Assembly (NCBI RefSeq): GCF_041807905.1
Contig: NZ_JBGVSA010000010.1
Location: 62,001 to 126,000, forward strand
Length of the DNA stretch: 64,000 nucleotides
Origin: JBGVSA01 sp041807905
GTDB taxonomy: Bacteria; Pseudomonadota; Gammaproteobacteria; Burkholderiales; Rhodocyclaceae
Direction of reading: 5' to 3'
Shown here: piece by piece, positions 54,508-63,757 of the stretch
Layout of the letters: each line of letters starts with the position of its first letter
Position numbering within the stretch: the stretch's first letter is position 1
Translations under genes and position numbers: made by a program
The notes under the pieces: generated by a model
The model's database searches: none
The model's input: the letters and a program-made list of their open reading frames with translations, nothing else
Told to the model about the DNA's origin: nothing

Positions 54508-55293
54508 ATGAATGATCCGCTGCTGATTGCCGGCAAGGGCTACGCATCGCGTCTGCTCGTCGGTACGGGCAAGTACAAGGACTTCACCGAGACGCGCGCG
54601 GCACTCGACGCCTCGGGGGCGCAGATCGTCACCGTCGCCATCCGCCGCACCAATATCGGGCAGGACCCCAAAGCGCCCAGCCTGCTCGACGCAGTGCCGA
54701 TGTCGCATTTCACCTATCTGCCGAATACGGCCGGCTGCTATTCGGCCGACGAGGCCGTGCGTACGCTGCGACTGGCGCGCGAACTGCTGGACGGACATTC
54801 GCTGGTCAAGCTCGAAGTGCTCGGCGACCAGCACACACTGTTCCCCAACATGCCGGAAACGCTCAAGGCCGCTGACGTGCTGGTGAAAGACGGCTTCCAG
54901 GTCATGGTGTATTGCTCGGACGACCCGATCCAGGCGCGCATGCTCGAAGACATCGGTTGTGTCGCCATCATGCCGTTGGCATCGCTGATCGGTTCGGGCA
55001 TGGGCATTCTGAATCCGTGGAATCTCAAGCTCATCATCGAGCAGGCGCGCGTGCCGGTGATCGTCGATGCTGGCGTCGGTACGGCGTCCGATGCTGCGAT
55101 TGCCATGGAACTGGGTTGCGACGGTGTGCTGATGAACACCGCCATCGCCGCGGCACAAGACCCGGTGCGCATGGCCGGCGCCATGAAGAAGGCCGTCGAG
55201 GCGGGGCGCGATGCTTTCCTCGCGGGGCGCATGCCGCGCAAGTTCTATTCTGCTTCGCCCAGTTCGCCGACCGGCGGACTGATCGGCTCCTGA
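54508..55293 (+). CDS. thiG: Thiazole synthase ThiG
   Basis: 261 residues of the ThiG barrel: LLIAGKGYASRLLVGTGKYK, NTAGCYSADEAVRTLRLARE and VPVIVDAGVGTASDAAIAM with the catalytic Lys in LVKLEVLGD. It forms thiazole phosphate from DXP, glycine-imine and ThiS-COSH. trmB follows 14 bases later. Confidence 0.95.
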   Translation: MNDPLLIAGKGYASRLLVGTGKYKDFTETRAALDASGAQIVTVAIRRTNIGQDPKAPSLLDAVPMSHFTYLPNTAGCYSADEAVRTLRLARELLDGHSLVKLEVLGDQHTLFPNMPETLKAADVLVKDGFQVMVYCSDDPIQARMLEDIGCVAIMPLASLIGSGMGILNPWNLKLIIEQARVPVIVDAGVGTASDAAIAMELGCDGVLMNTAIAAAQDPVRMAGAMKKAVEAGRDAFLAGRMPRKFYSASPSSPTGGLIGS

Positions 55294-55307
55294 ACGGGGT
55301 TCGTTTC

Positions 55308-56021
55308 ATGACCGCTTCACCCCCGCCGATGGACGACGACGTCCCGCGCCTGTCGCGCCAGCCGATCCGCAGCTTCGTGCTGCGCCAGGGGCGCATGTCC
55401 GACGCGCAGACGCGCGCCATCGAAGCGTTGATGCCGCGCTACGGCATTCCCTATCGCGCGGCGCGGCTCGACACCGACGCCGTGTTCGGCCGTCACGCAC
55501 CGGTGGTGCTGGAAATTGGCTTCGGCATGGGCGTGGCGACGGCAGAGATCGCCAAGGCTCGCCCGGACACCGACTTCATCGGCATCGAAGTCCACGGTCC
55601 CGGCGTGGGCAATCTGTGCAAGCTGATCGAGGCGGACGGGATCACCAATCTGCGCGTCATGCAGCACGACGCGACAGAGATCGTGCGCGACATGATCGGC
55701 GAAGGTTCGCTGGCCGGCGTGCATGTGTTCTTCCCGGACCCGTGGCCGAAGAAAAAACACCACAAGCGCCGCATCCTGCAGCCGGCGTTCGTCACTGAAC
55801 TCGCGCGTCGCCTGGCTCCCGGCGGCTACCTGCATTGCGCCACCGATTGGGAGGACTATGCCATGCAGATGCTGGAGGTCCTGCGCGCTGAGCCGCTCCT
55901 GGAGAATTCCTGCGAAGAGTTCGCGCCGCGCCCCGACTATCGTCCGCTGACCAAGTTCGAAGCGCGTGGCCTGCGCCTTGGGCACGGCGTGTGGGATCTG
56001 ATCTTCCGCCGCAAGGGCTAG
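55308..56021 (+). CDS. trmB: tRNA (guanine-N7)-methyltransferase
   Basis: 237 residues. The SAM motif is VVLEIGFGMGVATAEIA and the signature FFPDPWPKKKHHKRR is exact for TrmB, which makes m7G46 in tRNA. The start at 55308 is taken; frames extending upstream run through thiG. It is co-directional with thiG. The operon thiS-thiG-trmB recalls the Alcaligenaceae order. Confidence 0.95.
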   Translation: MTASPPPMDDDVPRLSRQPIRSFVLRQGRMSDAQTRAIEALMPRYGIPYRAARLDTDAVFGRHAPVVLEIGFGMGVATAEIAKARPDTDFIGIEVHGPGVGNLCKLIEADGITNLRVMQHDATEIVRDMIGEGSLAGVHVFFPDPWPKKKHHKRRILQPAFVTELARRLAPGGYLHCATDWEDYAMQMLEVLRAEPLLENSCEEFAPRPDYRPLTKFEARGLRLGHGVWDLIFRRKG

Positions 56022-56036
56022 GCGCGGCCGAAGACG

Positions 56037-56056
56037 CCGGACGCGCCCGCGTCCGG
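56037..56056. terminator. Hairpin between convergent trmB and GST genes
   Basis: CCGGACGC-GCCC-GCGTCCGG, an 8-bp GC stem with no T run, so only a weak candidate. Confidence 0.4.
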
Positions 56057-56073
56057 TGGCCTCGCCGGGCGTG

Positions 56074-56694
56074 TCACTCCCGGTCGACGGGATACGCGAT
56101 GAAGGCCGGCAACTGCTCGGCCCGCGCGGAGAACGCTGCCAACGCGGGATAGCGCTGCGGATCGCTCAGCCCGGGCACCGAGAATTGATTGAAGCGCCAC
56201 GCCACGGCCAGCGTCACGTCGGCCTGCGTCATGCGCTGACCCATCAGCCAGGGATGGGCGCCGGCCGCCATCGGTTCGAGCAGGTCCCACGCGTGCGAGA
56301 GCTGGCTGGTGATGCGCACGACCCAGTCTTCGAACTGTTTGTCCTCGGGCCGCAGCTTTACCTCGTAGATGTACTGCACGGTTTTCTCGGCCGCCACCAG
56401 CGCTACGCCGATGATGTGCAATGCCCGCCGGCGTACCCATGTCGCGCTGGGCATCAGCCGGTGCGACGGTGCCACCATGTTTTCGAGGTAATCGAGAATG
56501 AGCGTGCTGTCGATGAGGATTTCGCCGTCATCACACAGCAGCGTGGGCGCCTTGACCATGGGATTGACGATCTTGAACGCCTCGAAGTCGCGGAACACCG
56601 ATACCGAACGGTGTTCGAACGCAAGGTCCATCAGCGCCGCCGACACGGCTACGCGCCGAACGTAAGGCGAATCGAGCATGCCGATCAATTGCAT
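56074..56694 (-). CDS. Glutathione S-transferase family protein
   Basis: 206 residues. The thioredoxin-like domain has LDSPYVRRVAVSAALMDL (Ser/Tyr at the active position) and VNPMVKAPTLLCDDGEILIDST with the cis-Pro. The C-terminal helical domain follows. It converges with trmB. Substrate unknown. Confidence 0.9.
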   Translation of the reverse strand: MQLIGMLDSPYVRRVAVSAALMDLAFEHRSVSVFRDFEAFKIVNPMVKAPTLLCDDGEILIDSTLILDYLENMVAPSHRLMPSATWVRRRALHIIGVALVAAEKTVQYIYEVKLRPEDKQFEDWVVRITSQLSHAWDLLEPMAAGAHPWLMGQRMTQADVTLAVAWRFNQFSVPGLSDPQRYPALAAFSARAEQLPAFIAYPVDRE

Positions 56695-56870
56695 GGCCAG
56701 AACTCTCGGACGGGGAGTGCCTAGCTTAACGGAATCGGCCGATCGCGGTGCCAGAGTTTGCCCGACATGCCGCCGCTTGCCCGCCGTATTGGCGGCGAGC
56801 CTCGCTCAAGCTGCTATCATCGCCGCCACAGCGCATCTGTCACGATAAAGACAAATAGGGAGTCACGAAC

Positions 56871-57836
56871 ATGAAAATTCTGCGCATGGTTGCTGCGACC
56901 ATCGCCGCGGCGGGGTTGCTGTCGTCAGCCCACGCCCAGAACTGGCCGTCGCAACCCGTTCGCATCGTCGTGCCGACGCCGGCGGGCAGTTCGGTCGACA
57001 TCGTTGCCCGCGTGATCGGCGACAGGCTCAAGGATTCGCTCGGCCAGCCGGTCGTGGTCGAAAACCGCGCCGGCGCCGGCGGCACGATCGGTGCCGACGT
57101 CGTGGCCAAGGCGCGCGACGGCCACACGCTGCTGCTCGGCTACAACGGCCCGTTGACGGTCGCGCCTTCGCTGTTCCCCAAACTGCCCTACGACCCCGCC
57201 AAGGATCTCCAGCCGGTCATCCTGGCCGCCACGCAGCCCAACGTGCTGGCGGTACGCAGCGATCTGGGCGTGTCGAATCTCAAGCAACTGATCGCCTACG
57301 TGAAGGCGCGTCCCGGCAAGCTCGACTATGCCTCTGTCGGCAACGGCTCGCTGTCGCACCTGTCGATGGAAATGCTCAAGATGGAAGCCGGCCTGTACAT
57401 GCTGCACGTGCCGTTCAACGGCGGCCCGCCCGCCGCGCAGGCATTGGCTGCGGGCGAAGTGCAGATGGGTTTTGCCGCGTTGTCGAACGTGCAGCCGCTG
57501 GTCAAGTCGGGCAAGGTCAAGCTGATCGCGGTGTCCAACGGCAAGCGTTCGGTTGCCTTGCCGGATGTGCCGACGGTGGCCGAGCAGGGCTTCCCCGGAT
57601 TCGACGCGACAACCTGGAATGGCTTCCTTGCGCCGGCCAGCATGCCCAAGGATGTGGTCACGCGCCTGAATCGCGCGATCAATCAGATCCTCGCGCAACC
57701 CGATGTCCGCAATAAGCTGCTAGCGGCCGGTGCAGAGCCCGCTGGCGGCTCGCCGGAAGAGTTCGCCGCGTTGATGAAGGCCGAATTCACCCACTGGCCG
57801 CCGGTCGTCAAGCGCTCGGGCGCCAAGGTCGACTGA
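56871..57836 (+). CDS. Bug-family (TctC) substrate-binding protein
   Basis: 321 residues with a signal peptide (VAATIAAAGLLSSAHA) and the Bug hallmark SQPVRIVVPTPAGSSVDIVAR. It is the first gene of a second Tct set: bug, tctB, tctA in that order. GGGAG is 9 bases before the ATG. The ligand is unknown; it differs in detail from the Bug protein at 8010. Confidence 0.93.
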   Translation: MKILRMVAATIAAAGLLSSAHAQNWPSQPVRIVVPTPAGSSVDIVARVIGDRLKDSLGQPVVVENRAGAGGTIGADVVAKARDGHTLLLGYNGPLTVAPSLFPKLPYDPAKDLQPVILAATQPNVLAVRSDLGVSNLKQLIAYVKARPGKLDYASVGNGSLSHLSMEMLKMEAGLYMLHVPFNGGPPAAQALAAGEVQMGFAALSNVQPLVKSGKVKLIAVSNGKRSVALPDVPTVAEQGFPGFDATTWNGFLAPASMPKDVVTRLNRAINQILAQPDVRNKLLAAGAEPAGGSPEEFAALMKAEFTHWPPVVKRSGAKVD

Positions 57837-57938
57837 TGATGTACCGGCAGGGTGACGCATTCACCCTGCCGTCCGTATTCCTTTTCCGCGTGTGTGTTGC
57901 GCGCATTCCGGCGCGCTACCCGCGCATCCGTGTCCGCC

Positions 57939-58400
57939 ATGAAAACCTTATTGCCCGCCCGTAACCGCGACACCCTTGCGGGAATCGTATTCGTCCTTTT
58001 CGGCCTTGCCTTTGTCATTGGTGCCGGTGCTTATGACATGGGCACCGCCGCCCGCATGGGGCCGGGGTTCTTCCCGCGCATGCTCGGCGGCGTGTTGGTC
58101 CTGCTCGGCATTGCCGTGTTCGCGGTGGGCGCGCGTGCCCCGGTGACGGCAGGCCTGCTGCGCGGCTTTCCGCTGCGCCCGCTGCTGGCGATCTGTGCGG
58201 CCATCGCGGTATTCGCGCTGCTGCTTGAAAAAGGCGGACTGGCCCTGGCGTCCTGGGCGCTGGTGATGGTGTCGACGGCCGGGCAGCGCAAGCCGCACTG
58301 GATCGAGGCCTTCGTCGCCGCGATCGCGCTGACGGTGGTGGCCGTGCTGGTGTTCGCCTACGGACTCAAATTGCCGCTCAACGTGTGGCCACGGTTCTGA
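57939..58400 (+). CDS. tctB: Tripartite tricarboxylate transporter small membrane subunit
   Basis: A 153-residue protein with four helices: RDTLAGIVFVLFGLAFVIGA and RMGPGFFPRMLGGVLVLLG. Part of the second Tct set, placed between bug and tctA. The start at 57939 gives the conventional N-terminus. Confidence 0.88.
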   Translation: MKTLLPARNRDTLAGIVFVLFGLAFVIGAGAYDMGTAARMGPGFFPRMLGGVLVLLGIAVFAVGARAPVTAGLLRGFPLRPLLAICAAIAVFALLLEKGGLALASWALVMVSTAGQRKPHWIEAFVAAIALTVVAVLVFAYGLKLPLNVWPRF

Positions 58401-58467
58401 CGCATCGGCTCATCGTGTTTGATCTTTCGCGCGTCCGCGAACGCGCTTCTCTTGCCTCGGCCTGATC

Positions 58468-59973
58468 ATGGACTTGCTCAACCATCTGGCGCTCGGTTTC
58501 GAAACTGCGCTGACGCTGAATAACCTCATGTACTGCTTCATCGGCGCGCTGTTCGGCACTGCCGTCGGCGTGTTGCCCGGGCTGGGGCCCGTGTCGACCA
58601 TCGCCATGTTGCTGCCGCTGACGTATGCGCTGTCGCCGGTGTCGGCGCTGATCATGCTGGCCGGCATCTATTACGGCGCGCAGTACGGCGGCTCGATCAC
58701 GGCGATCCTCGTGAACCTGCCGGGCGAGTCGTCGTCGGTGGTGACCTGTCTCGACGGGTACCAGATGGCGAAGCAGGGCAGGGCGGGGGCGGCCTTGGCG
58801 ATCGCTGCGCTCGGATCTTTCTTTGCTGGCACGGTGGCGACGATCCTCATCGCGGCCTTCGCCACTCCGCTTTCGGAATTCGCCACGAGTTTCCGCTCCG
58901 CCGAATACGTGTCGCTGATGGTGTTGGGCCTGGTCGGCGCGGTGGTCCTGGCGCATGGTTCGCTGCTCAAGGCGTTCGCCATGATCGTGCTGGGACTACT
59001 GCTCGGCATGGTCGGCACCGATGTCAATTCGGGCGTACAACGTTTTGCATTCGACGTGCCCGAACTGTCCGATGGTTTCAACTTCGTGGTGGTGGCGATG
59101 GGCCTGTTCGCCTTCGCCGAGATCATCCGTAACCTCGAACAGGCCGAGGCGGGCGAGGCCAGTCTGCAGAAGGTCTCCAGCCTTTGGCCTACGCGCACCG
59201 ACATGCGCCGCGCGGCGCCCGCCGTCGTGCGCGGAACGCTGCTCGGATCGATCCTCGGTGTGCTGCCGGGCGGCGGCGCGCTGATGTCGTCCTTCGCGTC
59301 GTACTCGCTGGAGAAAAAGCTCTCGCGCACGCCGCAGGAATTCGGTCGTGGTGCCATCGAAGGCGTGGCCGGCCCCGAGTCCGCCAACAACGCCGGTGCG
59401 CAGACCTCGTTCATCCCGATGCTGACGCTGGGCATTCCGCCCAACCCGGTGATGGCGCTCATGATCGGCGCGATGACCATTCACAATATCCAGCCCGGCC
59501 CGCAGGTGATGAACACCGACCCCGCGCTGTTCTGGGGATTGATCGCGTCGATGTGGGTGGGCAACGCCATTCTGCTGGTGCTCAACCTGCCGCTGATCGG
59601 TATCTGGATCCGCATGTTGCGCGTGCCGTACCGGCTGCTCTATCCGTGCATCCTGGTGTGCTGCGCGATCGGTGTGTACGGCATCCAGAACAACCTGTTC
59701 GACGTGATGCTGACGCTGCCCTTCGCGCTGCTCGGCTACATCTTCCATCGTCTGGAGTGCGAACCGGCGCCGCTGTTGCTGGGCTTCATTCTGGGGCCGA
59801 TGCTGGAAGAAAACCTTCGTCGCGCGCTGTCGTTGTCGCGCGGGGACCCGACCGTATTCATCACGCGCCCGATCTCGGCCACGCTGCTGGCGATGGCCGC
59901 GCTGCTACTGATCGCCGTGCTTGTGCCGGCGATCAAGCGCGGTCGCGAGGTCGTGTTCGTCGAGGAAGACTGA
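58468..59973 (+). CDS. tctA: Tripartite tricarboxylate transporter large membrane subunit
   Basis: 501 residues. GTAVGVLPGLGPVSTIAMLL, IYYGAQYGGSITAILVNLPG and EGVAGPESANNAGAQTSFIP are the TctA marks. Part of the second Tct set. It converges on the GGDEF gene, 10 bases apart, so terminator signals are limited. Confidence 0.93.
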   Translation: MDLLNHLALGFETALTLNNLMYCFIGALFGTAVGVLPGLGPVSTIAMLLPLTYALSPVSALIMLAGIYYGAQYGGSITAILVNLPGESSSVVTCLDGYQMAKQGRAGAALAIAALGSFFAGTVATILIAAFATPLSEFATSFRSAEYVSLMVLGLVGAVVLAHGSLLKAFAMIVLGLLLGMVGTDVNSGVQRFAFDVPELSDGFNFVVVAMGLFAFAEIIRNLEQAEAGEASLQKVSSLWPTRTDMRRAAPAVVRGTLLGSILGVLPGGGALMSSFASYSLEKKLSRTPQEFGRGAIEGVAGPESANNAGAQTSFIPMLTLGIPPNPVMALMIGAMTIHNIQPGPQVMNTDPALFWGLIASMWVGNAILLVLNLPLIGIWIRMLRVPYRLLYPCILVCCAIGVYGIQNNLFDVMLTLPFALLGYIFHRLECEPAPLLLGFILGPMLEENLRRALSLSRGDPTVFITRPISATLLAMAALLLIAVLVPAIKRGREVVFVEED

Positions 59974-59983
59974 GCGCCGGCGC

Positions 59984-62536
59984 TCAGGCCTCTTCGGGCG
60001 CGAGCTGCACGCCGTTCTTGCCTGCGCGCTTGGCGGCGTACATCGCTTCGTCTGCGGCGGCCAGCAAGTGGTCGGCGTTATAGCCGCTGTCCGGGCGATA
60101 GAGCGAAATGCCGATGCTCGTCGTCATCGTCAATTGCTGGCCCGCGATGTGGAAGGGCTGCGTCATTGCTTCGACGATGTGGCGGCTGACTTCGCGCGCG
60201 TCGTCGATGCCGTCGCCGAGCGATTCGAGCAGCACCGTGAATTCGTCCCCCGCGAGCCGCGCGACGGTGTCCGTCTGGCGCACGTTCTCCAGAAGACGCA
60301 CGGCGAACTGGCGCAGCAATTCGTCGCCCGCTTCGTGGCCGAGCGTGTCGTTCACATTCTTGAAACCGTCCAGGTCGAGGAACATCAACGCGCATGGCTT
60401 GCCCCATCGACGGGCGCGCGCCATCGCCTGCGGCAGGCGCTCCATGAACGCGCGCCGGTTGGGCAGGCCGGTAAGCGGGTCCTGCATGGCCTGCTCTTCG
60501 AGCCGTAGTTCGAGCTGCTTGCGCTCGGTGATGTCGACGCCCATCGTGTAGAAACCGAGCACCTTGCCGGTCGCCTCATCTACGTGCGGGATGTAGGTCG
60601 TCAGCAGATAGCGCTCGGTGCCATCCATGGCGATCACGTTCTCGAACTGCACCTGCTCGCCCGCGCCGGCGCGATCCATGTAGGGCGCCACGCGTGCCAT
60701 CGTGTCGGGCACGAGCACTTCCTGCGCCTTGCGTCCGATGATGTCGGCCGGATCGATGCCGAAGACGGTGTGGTACGCCTGATTGGCGAAGCCATACCGC
60801 AGATCGGTGTCGACGTAACCGATCAGCACTGGCAGGTTGTCGGTAATCGTCTTGAGCCGCCTCTGGCTCTCGCGCAGGGCGCGCTCGGCTTCCTTGCGTT
60901 CGCTGATGTCATGCACGAAGCCGGTGATGATCACCGTACTGCCGCGACGAACCACTGACGTCGCGACCTCGCCGATGAACTCCGCGCCATCGCGCCTGAG
61001 CAACTTGAGTTCGCGGCGCGGCGTATCCATGGCCCGATCGCCCCTGTCCACCAGCGCGTGGCGCAGCAACTGGTCGTAGTCCTTGCGACAGGCAGGCGGC
61101 ACGACCAGGTCTGTGAGGCGTTCGCCCATCACTTCGCTTGCCATCCAGCCGAAGGTGTACTGCGCCTGCAGGTTCCACGAGGTGATGCGGTGCTGCTCGT
61201 CGACCGTGATGCACGCGACGTTGGCATTGCGCAGAATGTCGCGCACCTGCTCTTCGCTGCGCAGCGCCGCGTCTTCCGCCTGCCCGCGCTCGATGAGTGC
61301 GCGCGCCAGATGTTCGTTGGCTTCGTGGAGTGCTTCGGTGCGTTCTTCGACGCGCTGTTCGAGCGAGGCATTGAGCGCGGCGAGCTCGCGTGTGTGCTGC
61401 CTTTCGGTGTCGATCATCTGGATGATCGCGTCGGACAGGACGAAGGACTCGTGGTAATTCGATTGCCGGCGGATCTCGATGTCATGTTCGCCCGCCGTAT
61501 AACGTTCGACCGCCCGCGAGAGTTCGTTGAGCGGGCGTGCCAGCCCGCGCGCGAACACCGTCGCAAGCAGGAAGAACACCGTACACACCAGCGCCCCCGT
61601 CATGACCAGTTGCGCCTGCAGTTCGCGAAATTCCACATAGACGACCGATTCGGGCTGGCGCACCACCACCGTCCAGCCCAGGCCCGGATAAGACATGTAG
61701 CCGAGCGTGTCGCTCACGGCAGTGGCGTAGCGATGGCCGTCCGGCCAGGTGACGAACAACTGCTCAGGGCCGTGCTCCTTGTGGCGCATCGCGCCAACGT
61801 CGATGTGCGTCATCTTCTGGTCGGGCGGTCCGAGCAGCACCGCGCCGCTGCGGTCGACAATCCACACGTCCGCGCCGCGCCTGATGCGCTCGTTCTCGAT
61901 GAGCTCCTTTTCGAGCTGCGATGCCCAGTTCCACGACAGATGCGCGCCGATCACGCCGACCAGCGTGCCGTCGGCCAGGCGGATCGGGGCCGAGATGTCG
62001 ACGAAGTGCCAAGGCTCGTCTCGCTTCGGCAACAACGAAGCGAGCAGACCGGCCTCATGCACATCGCCTACATGAGGCGCGATCGCCCCGGCCTTGAACC
62101 ACGGCCGCGCACTCACATCCGCGCCATTGAGCAAGCCGCCGGTGGCCGCCTGTACGACGCCGTCGGTATCGGCGACGCCGATCCATGCATAAATCGGCAG
62201 CGTGGCCTGCAGGCGTTCGAGCATGCGTTGCACGCGTGCGGGGACGTCGCGGTGCACGATGGTGTCGGCGCTGGCGATGCGCACGATCTCGGCGTAGCGC
62301 TCGAACATGCCGCGGTCGAGTCCGTCGCGGAGTTCACTGGCGATCTGGTCGAGCGACTCGACGGCCTGCCGTTCGGCGTAATGCTTGGCAAAGCGGTCCA
62401 CCACGATCAGCAGCGGAATCACTGTGACCAGCACCGTAAGTACCGCCCCCATGCGAATCCAGGTGGCCAGGTCGAGCCGACGCGGTCGCGTGACGACGCG
62501 GGCGGAGGGGAGCGGCTGCTTGCTGGACGCGGTCAT
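59984..62536 (-). CDS. Membrane diguanylate cyclase (dCache-HAMP-PAS-PAS-GGDEF)
   Basis: 850 residues. A first membrane helix (about 28-48), an extracytoplasmic double-Cache-like sensor to about 305 (WIGVADTDGVVQAATGGLL), a second helix (LVMTGALVCTVFFLLATVFA), HAMP, a coiled coil, two PAS domains (about 435-550 and 560-680) and a GGDEF domain. The active-site loop is ARLAGDEFTVLLE; AGDEF replaces GGDEF but is a known active form. RQTD five residues before is an intact I-site. Its start overlaps the macrodomain gene stop by 4 bases. Confidence 0.92.
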   Translation of the reverse strand: MTASSKQPLPSARVVTRPRRLDLATWIRMGAVLTVLVTVIPLLIVVDRFAKHYAERQAVESLDQIASELRDGLDRGMFERYAEIVRIASADTIVHRDVPARVQRMLERLQATLPIYAWIGVADTDGVVQAATGGLLNGADVSARPWFKAGAIAPHVGDVHEAGLLASLLPKRDEPWHFVDISAPIRLADGTLVGVIGAHLSWNWASQLEKELIENERIRRGADVWIVDRSGAVLLGPPDQKMTHIDVGAMRHKEHGPEQLFVTWPDGHRYATAVSDTLGYMSYPGLGWTVVVRQPESVVYVEFRELQAQLVMTGALVCTVFFLLATVFARGLARPLNELSRAVERYTAGEHDIEIRRQSNYHESFVLSDAIIQMIDTERQHTRELAALNASLEQRVEERTEALHEANEHLARALIERGQAEDAALRSEEQVRDILRNANVACITVDEQHRITSWNLQAQYTFGWMASEVMGERLTDLVVPPACRKDYDQLLRHALVDRGDRAMDTPRRELKLLRRDGAEFIGEVATSVVRRGSTVIITGFVHDISERKEAERALRESQRRLKTITDNLPVLIGYVDTDLRYGFANQAYHTVFGIDPADIIGRKAQEVLVPDTMARVAPYMDRAGAGEQVQFENVIAMDGTERYLLTTYIPHVDEATGKVLGFYTMGVDITERKQLELRLEEQAMQDPLTGLPNRRAFMERLPQAMARARRWGKPCALMFLDLDGFKNVNDTLGHEAGDELLRQFAVRLLENVRQTDTVARLAGDEFTVLLESLGDGIDDAREVSRHIVEAMTQPFHIAGQQLTMTTSIGISLYRPDSGYNADHLLAAADEAMYAAKRAGKNGVQLAPEEA

Positions 62537-63072
62537 CTCGATCGCTCGTTGGCCGCGGGATCAGGAGGGCCGTTCAGCAGCGCCTGATACAAGGCCAGGT
62601 TGGTCTCGGAAAAACAGCAGAAGAGCACGTCCGTCAGCGTGCAGCCGGCGTCGACGAAGCCGCGTACCGTACGCACTGCGATGACGGCCGCCTCGTCTGC
62701 CGGATAGCCATAAACGCCGGTGCTGATGCACGGAAATGCAATGCTGTGGAGGCGGTGCGCCTCGGCCTGCTCAAGACTGTTGCGGTAGCAGGCGGCCAGC
62801 AGCTCGGCTTCACCATGGCGGCCTCCTTGCCAGACGGGCCCCACCGTATGGATGACATGCCGCGCGGGCAGGTCATGACCGCCTGTCAGCTTGGCCGAAC
62901 CTGTGCGGCAACCGCCGAGCAGGCGGCATTCCGCCAGCAGGCCGGGGCCGGCGGCGCGGTGGATGGCCCCGTCGACGCCCCCGCCGCCGAGCAGGCTCGA
63001 ATTGGCGGCGTTGACGATCGCATCTACCTTGAGCGTGGTGATGTCCGCAATGAGTGCATGCAGGCTTGTCAT
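62533..63072 (-). CDS. Macrodomain protein (O-acetyl-ADP-ribose deacetylase-like)
   Basis: 179 residues. The macro fold is shown by VDAIVNAANSSLLGGGGVDG (catalytic Asp and glycine loop), GAIHRAAG and CISTGVYGYPADEAA. Relatives (YmdB) deacetylate O-acetyl-ADP-ribose and remove ADP-ribose from proteins. It is the upstream partner of the GGDEF gene, with ATGA overlap at 62533-62536. Confidence 0.92.
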   Translation of the reverse strand: MTSLHALIADITTLKVDAIVNAANSSLLGGGGVDGAIHRAAGPGLLAECRLLGGCRTGSAKLTGGHDLPARHVIHTVGPVWQGGRHGEAELLAACYRNSLEQAEAHRLHSIAFPCISTGVYGYPADEAAVIAVRTVRGFVDAGCTLTDVLFCCFSETNLALYQALLNGPPDPAANERSR

Positions 63073-63270
63073 GGTCGAACTCCCAGCAGCTATGCCGACG
63101 GCGGCCCCGATGCTGAGGGCTGCCGCCGATTTCGGCAAGCGCCGTCCAGCGCCTTGGGGTGCATTTTGCATTTGATTACCATCAAATCCGGATGTGGGCT
63201 TGATGCGTGCCCGGATTGCTCACCTCGTATAAGGTAACGGCTCCAACATGTAGCAAAAAGGGTGAAAAGA

Positions 63271-63582
63271 ATGAACAAACGTCGTCGTTTCATGACCGTT
63301 GTGCCGGCCGTCATCGGCCTGGGTCTGCTAGGAAGCCGCAGCGCGAGCGCACAGGCGGCGAAGGTGGCCGAGACCGACCCGACGGCGGTGGCCCTGGGCT
63401 ACAAGGAAGACGTTGCCAAGGTCGACAAGAAGAAATACGCCAACTACAAGGCCGGCGACACCTGTGCCAATTGCCAGTTGTTCGCAGGCAAGCCGACCGA
63501 TGCATGGGGCCCGTGCTCGGCTTTCGGCGGCAAGCAGGTTGCTGCCAAAGGTTGGTGCGCCGCTCACGTGCTGAGGCGTTGA
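63271..63582 (+). CDS. High-potential iron-sulfur protein (HiPIP)
   Basis: 103 residues with a twin-arginine-like signal (KRRRFMTVVPAVIGLGLL). Four cysteines bind the [4Fe-4S] cluster: CANC, GPC and GWC. HiPIPs are soluble periplasmic electron carriers. An in-frame GTG at 63262 is a longer alternative start. Confidence 0.93.
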   Translation: MNKRRRFMTVVPAVIGLGLLGSRSASAQAAKVAETDPTAVALGYKEDVAKVDKKKYANYKAGDTCANCQLFAGKPTDAWGPCSAFGGKQVAAKGWCAAHVLRR

Positions 63583-63616
63583 TTTGTCCGAATCACCAAA
63601 ACGATCGGCAAAACGA

Positions 63617-63630
63617 GTAAAACGATTAAC
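63617..63630. promoter_or_regulatory. LacI-like motif GTAAAACGATTAAC
   Basis: Its reverse complement GTTAATCGTTTTAC resembles the motif at 63697. Located in the AT-rich promoter region of the CBM2 gene. Confidence 0.4.
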
Positions 63631-63696
63631 TGATCGTATATTCGTTTTAACATAAAGGTTTACGTGTAAGAAAACTTCCTAGTGGAAGTTCATGCT

Positions 63697-63710
63697 GTTT
63701 AACGTTTTAC
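63697..63710. promoter_or_regulatory. LacI-like motif GTTTAACGTTTTAC
   Basis: Central ACGT and flanks resemble the palindrome GTTAAACGTTTAAC seen near the LacI gene at 32996. It lies 48 bases before the CBM2 start codon. Confidence 0.45.
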
Positions 63711-63757
63711 TCCGCCGCGGGCGCTTCACAGGCCCGCTATCCCATGGAGGAGACAGC

